Of a stretch of 64,000 bases of DNA, positions 61,417 to 64,000 are shown in pieces. The stretch's first letter is position 1. Each line of letters opens with the position of its first letter. A program made the position numbers and the translations under genes. Source of the stretch: Scandinavium sp002470465 (GTDB lineage Bacteria > Pseudomonadota > Gammaproteobacteria > Enterobacterales > Enterobacteriaceae); contig NZ_JBFLVD010000029.1 in the NCBI RefSeq assembly GCF_040750395.1, forward strand, positions 71,698 through 135,697, written 5' to 3'. Under the pieces are notes generated by a model that worked only from the letters and a program-made list of their open reading frames with translations, had not been told where the DNA came from and searched no databases.

Positions 61417-62036
61417 AATTCCCTTATAAATAAAAAAGATTAACCGTGACTCAATAATGGTTCAGCCCGTCGCCATCCGTCGGGTAATTTATTAACCTGC
61501 AAGCGGTATATTATTTATATTCTGACGACATGCGGCGCCGCGCTCACCACCGAAACCATCCCGGCTATCAGGAGGGAGTGGCAGGAGTTCCTCTGGCTAA
61601 ATAATAGGCTCTCCGTGGGGTCAGACAATCTGAATCGTTCTGTTAATAAACTTTTTCTGGGTTAAGGCGTGGAATAAGATCAAAAACACACAAAGCAATA
61701 TAAATCAATATATTGCAAAAATTCTTAATGAGCCTTAATGCCATGTTTAATCCTTTTTAAAAGGTACATCCGGGCGAAAACCGCGTGGTCGACGATCGTT
61801 TTCCCCGTTTTCAGCGTCAGGACGACGGAAGCGGTTTTCGTGGCGAACGCAAAATCTCTGCCACACAGGCTATAATAGTGTTCCCACAGGAAACAGGTAA
61901 GCAGGCAACTGTAAAAGACAGCTCAGGGTATTGCTTAATTGTTTGGTTAAAAGAACTGAACATTGTATTACTCCCCTACAAAAGCGTAAGCATTCCCCAT
62001 AAAAATGGGTGAATGCCGCAGCCATTATTCTTTAAT
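61417..62036. other. AT-rich gap between the repeat protein and the secretion genes
   Basis: About 620 bases, strongly AT-rich around 61660-61770, with no credible gene. A 75-codon plus-strand frame at 61785 lacks a ribosome site and family likeness. The gap suggests that the secretion genes have a promoter of their own, perhaps silenced by H-NS-type proteins, but I cannot place it with confidence. Confidence 0.5.
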
Positions 62037-62060
62037 GGGCGGTGGCCGAAACCACCACCC
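62037..62060 (-). terminator. Hairpin after the repeat-rich secreted protein
   Basis: GGGCGGTGG, 6-base loop, CCACCACCC with one mismatch, 7 bases past the stop of the secreted protein. It lacks a T tract on the minus strand, so it is a weak terminator candidate. Confidence 0.4.
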
Positions 62061-62067
62061 TGCTTTA

Positions 62068-64000
62068 TTACATAACGTTCATGCCGTGCTGAATTAACAA
62101 CCTGACGGTTGCGTCATCGTTATGAACATAAACATCCCAGGTCACGCCATTCTCCGTCTGCGTGTTTTCAGAGGTCCATACGGACTTATCAATATTCACC
62201 GTGTCTTTAGCTCCGCTCTTATTCGAGTTGCCATCGTCGCCGGAGATATACAGCGTGTGTCCGGTCTCGCCATTGTTTTTGGTCATATCAAGGACGTCCC
62301 CGGCGCTGATAACCAGTGTCTGCGCCGCGTTGTTGCCCATATGAATGACCTCAATACCGGCAATCTTCGACGAAACGCTGCCCAGCTCAAGGTTATTGCC
62401 GGAATCCCACACCAGCGTATCGTGCCCTTCCCCACCGTTGATGCTGGTGAAGCTGGTGCTGTTGATAAAGATGGTGTCGTTTCCACCCTTCGCGTCGACG
62501 GTAATAGCGCCGCGGGCATCGAGCAAGTCGTTGCCGTCGGTGCCATTCACGTAGAACTGAGCCGGATGATACTCAATGTGCGTCAGGCCGTTGCCGTCAT
62601 CACTGAGGCCCAGCGTCTCGTTAAGGTCAACAATGCGACCCTTAATCGCCGATCCGCTACCGTCGCCTACGCCCTTGTCGGTCCAGGTTACGTAAAGCTG
62701 ACCGCCCTCCATAAAGGTGGCGTTGACTTCACTCTGGTCGCCGTAGGTCAGCTGGTTGATCTGCATCTGCTGACCAATTTTGTTGCCGTGAGCGTCAAAG
62801 TACTGAGCATAAATGCCGTTCGTACCTGCTCCTGGCGCCGTATCGGTTGCCGAGATAAACACCGCCACGAAACTGCCGTCCGCACGGCTGACCACTTTGG
62901 CAAGGTGCTGATCGCCTGCGGTCATGGTATTAATGAGGAACTCATTTGATACCGCCTGTCCGTTAGCGTCATAGATACGCCCCCAGACACCGTAGCCGTT
63001 CTGATCCGGACCGCTGTTGTCGTTGGAGTCCCAGGAAACCACAAAGTTGCCGTTATCCAGCGCGCTGACGGTGGCGGTCGCCTGATCGCCAGCCGTTGTC
63101 TGGTTCACAACCGAGGTGGTCCCCGCTGTGTGGGTTACCGGGTCGTAGATAACCAGGCTGCTGTCATAGCCTTTGCCCGCCGTGGCGAACACAATGGCGA
63201 CCTTACCGTTATCAAGCTCGGCCACCGACGGCAGCGAACTCCAGCCGTTGCTGTTGCCCAGCACGCCGGTTGTCAGGCCTGTCGAACTTAAGGTCATCTC
63301 GCCGGTCACTGGTGAACCATCCGCATTGTACTGGCGGCCGTAGATCTTATACTCGTTGGCATAAATGGCTTCCCAGACCACCATGTAGCCCCCGTCCGAC
63401 AGAGATGTAATCTGCGGATTGGCCTGAGAGCTAGCCCCTGTTCCCGAGTTGATATTGAACTCAGGCCCTACGGAGGTTAAGCCCGTTACGTTACCCTGAG
63501 CGTCATAGGTATAGGTGTACTGCTGCCCCTTAATGTAGTTGACGCTGCCGGAGGCAGGACTGGTCCACACCACCTGAATGTTGCCGTTCTCCAGCACCAC
63601 AGGCATCAGTTGATCGCCGGTGGTCGTGCTGTTGATCGTAAACTCGCTCCCAATCGGCTGACCCTTCGCGTCCAGCATCTGTCCCCGAATGCCGGTACCG
63701 GAGCCGTCGCCGTTGGCCGAGACCCAGACCTCAAACAGGCCACCGTCCGGCAGCGAAACCACCACCGGGCTGGACTGATCCCCGGCCTTCGCGGTATTAA
63801 CCGTAAACTCTGAGTAGTAGGAAGCATCCGGGTTCACTACGATCCCTTCCACGCCCATACCGCTTCCGTCAACGTTGTCGGACTGCCAGGTGATGTACAC
63901 ATTGCCGTCCGCCATCAGCGTGGCATCCAGGATGTGGGTTACATCTATGGCGTCACCGCCGTATCCCTGATTGCCCTGGGTGGTGGTGTTGACAATAAAC
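62068..64000 (-). CDS. C-terminal part of a large repeat-rich type I secreted protein (adhesin-like), 5' end outside window
   Basis: The frame is open to the right edge, so at least 643 residues are visible and the start lies beyond. About eight degenerate repeats of 55-75 residues follow the pattern FxxNTxTAGDQ, then DGGxxVxW, then GxGIxGxxxDAxGxxxxxE. The repeats are probably beta-rich, possibly propeller blades. An RTX-like calcium-binding patch follows (GTDGNDLLDARG, INGGEGHDTLVW), then a segment ending NGVTWDVYVHNDDATVRLLI near the C-terminus, the type seen in giant type I secreted adhesins and likely part of the secretion signal. The TolC, ABC and HlyD genes downstream on the same strand are its presumed exporter. 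Confidence 0.85.
   Translation of the reverse strand, partial: FIVNTTTQGNQGYGGDAIDVTHILDATLMADGNVYITWQSDNVDGSGMGVEGIVVNPDASYYSEFTVNTAKAGDQSSPVVVSLPDGGLFEVWVSANGDGSGTGIRGQMLDAKGQPIGSEFTINSTTTGDQLMPVVLENGNIQVVWTSPASGSVNYIKGQQYTYTYDAQGNVTGLTSVGPEFNINSGTGASSQANPQITSLSDGGYMVVWEAIYANEYKIYGRQYNADGSPVTGEMTLSSTGLTTGVLGNSNGWSSLPSVAELDNGKVAIVFATAGKGYDSSLVIYDPVTHTAGTTSVVNQTTAGDQATATVSALDNGNFVVSWDSNDNSGPDQNGYGVWGRIYDANGQAVSNEFLINTMTAGDQHLAKVVSRADGSFVAVFISATDTAPGAGTNGIYAQYFDAHGNKIGQQMQINQLTYGDQSEVNATFMEGGQLYVTWTDKGVGDGSGSAIKGRIVDLNETLGLSDDGNGLTHIEYHPAQFYVNGTDGNDLLDARGAITVDAKGGNDTIFINSTSFTSINGGEGHDTLVWDSGNNLELGSVSSKIAGIEVIHMGNNAAQTLVISAGDVLDMTKNNGETGHTLYISGDDGNSNKSGAKDTVNIDKSVWTSENTQTENGVTWDVYVHNDDATVRLLIQHGMNVM

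Noticed and set aside
61785..62012. 75-codon plus-strand frame in the gap before the secreted protein
   Set aside because: No ribosome site, no recognisable family, and unusual composition for a coding sequence.
1..64000. CRISPR arrays, tRNA, rRNA, insertion sequences, phage genes
   Set aside because: Read through on both strands; no direct-repeat arrays, tRNA-like folds, rRNA sequence, transposase or integrase genes were recognised.

Overview
The window is a chromosomal segment of a member of the Enterobacteriaceae. Gene order and protein sequences follow the Escherichia coli 2-3 minute region (gcd to mraZ), read in the opposite direction to the usual E. coli map. Several loci absent from E. 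coli K-12 at these positions, together with the REP-like and ctctccc-type intergenic palindromes, suggest Enterobacter or a close relative (Lelliottia, Leclercia, Citrobacter). The genus cannot be fixed from sequence reading alone. No rRNA, tRNA, CRISPR array, insertion sequence or phage gene was seen.

Bases 1-9240 hold the end of gcd (glucose dehydrogenase), cueO with a textbook CueR promoter, yacC, the spermidine genes speE-speD (overlapping; speD starts at TTG), yacL and acnB. Bases 9400-12470 are a small accessory island where E. coli has yacH. It contains a probable 3' remnant of a transporter gene, a FixL/FixJ-type sensor kinase and regulator, an exported GlcG/HbpS-family protein, a REP cluster and a small exported protein of unknown function. 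Bases 12660-19540 hold the pyruvate dehydrogenase operon pdhR-aceE-aceF-lpdA with its PdhR operator. AceF has two lipoyl domains instead of the three of E. coli.

aroP, with a TyrR-type promoter, is followed by a second accessory cassette (21464-25202): a LacI-type repressor, a double-SIS sugar-phosphate enzyme and a PTS IIBC permease, with a perfect palindromic operator at its promoter. Then come ampE-ampD, nadC, the type IV pilin set ppdD-hofB-hofC, guaC, coaE-zapD-yacG and mutT.

Bases 34162-55620 are the complete division and cell wall (dcw) cluster plus lpxC-secM-secA, all on the minus strand and tightly packed with start/stop overlaps. It is driven from the MraZ-regulated promoter at 55558-55620. 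SecM keeps the ribosome-arrest sequence with a conservative substitution.

Upstream of mraZ, where E. coli has cra, lies a type I secretion locus on the minus strand: an HlyD-type adaptor, a LapB-like ABC exporter, a TolC-like outer-membrane protein, and the C-terminal end of a large repeat-rich secreted protein that runs off the right edge of the window. This is the largest accessory element seen here.
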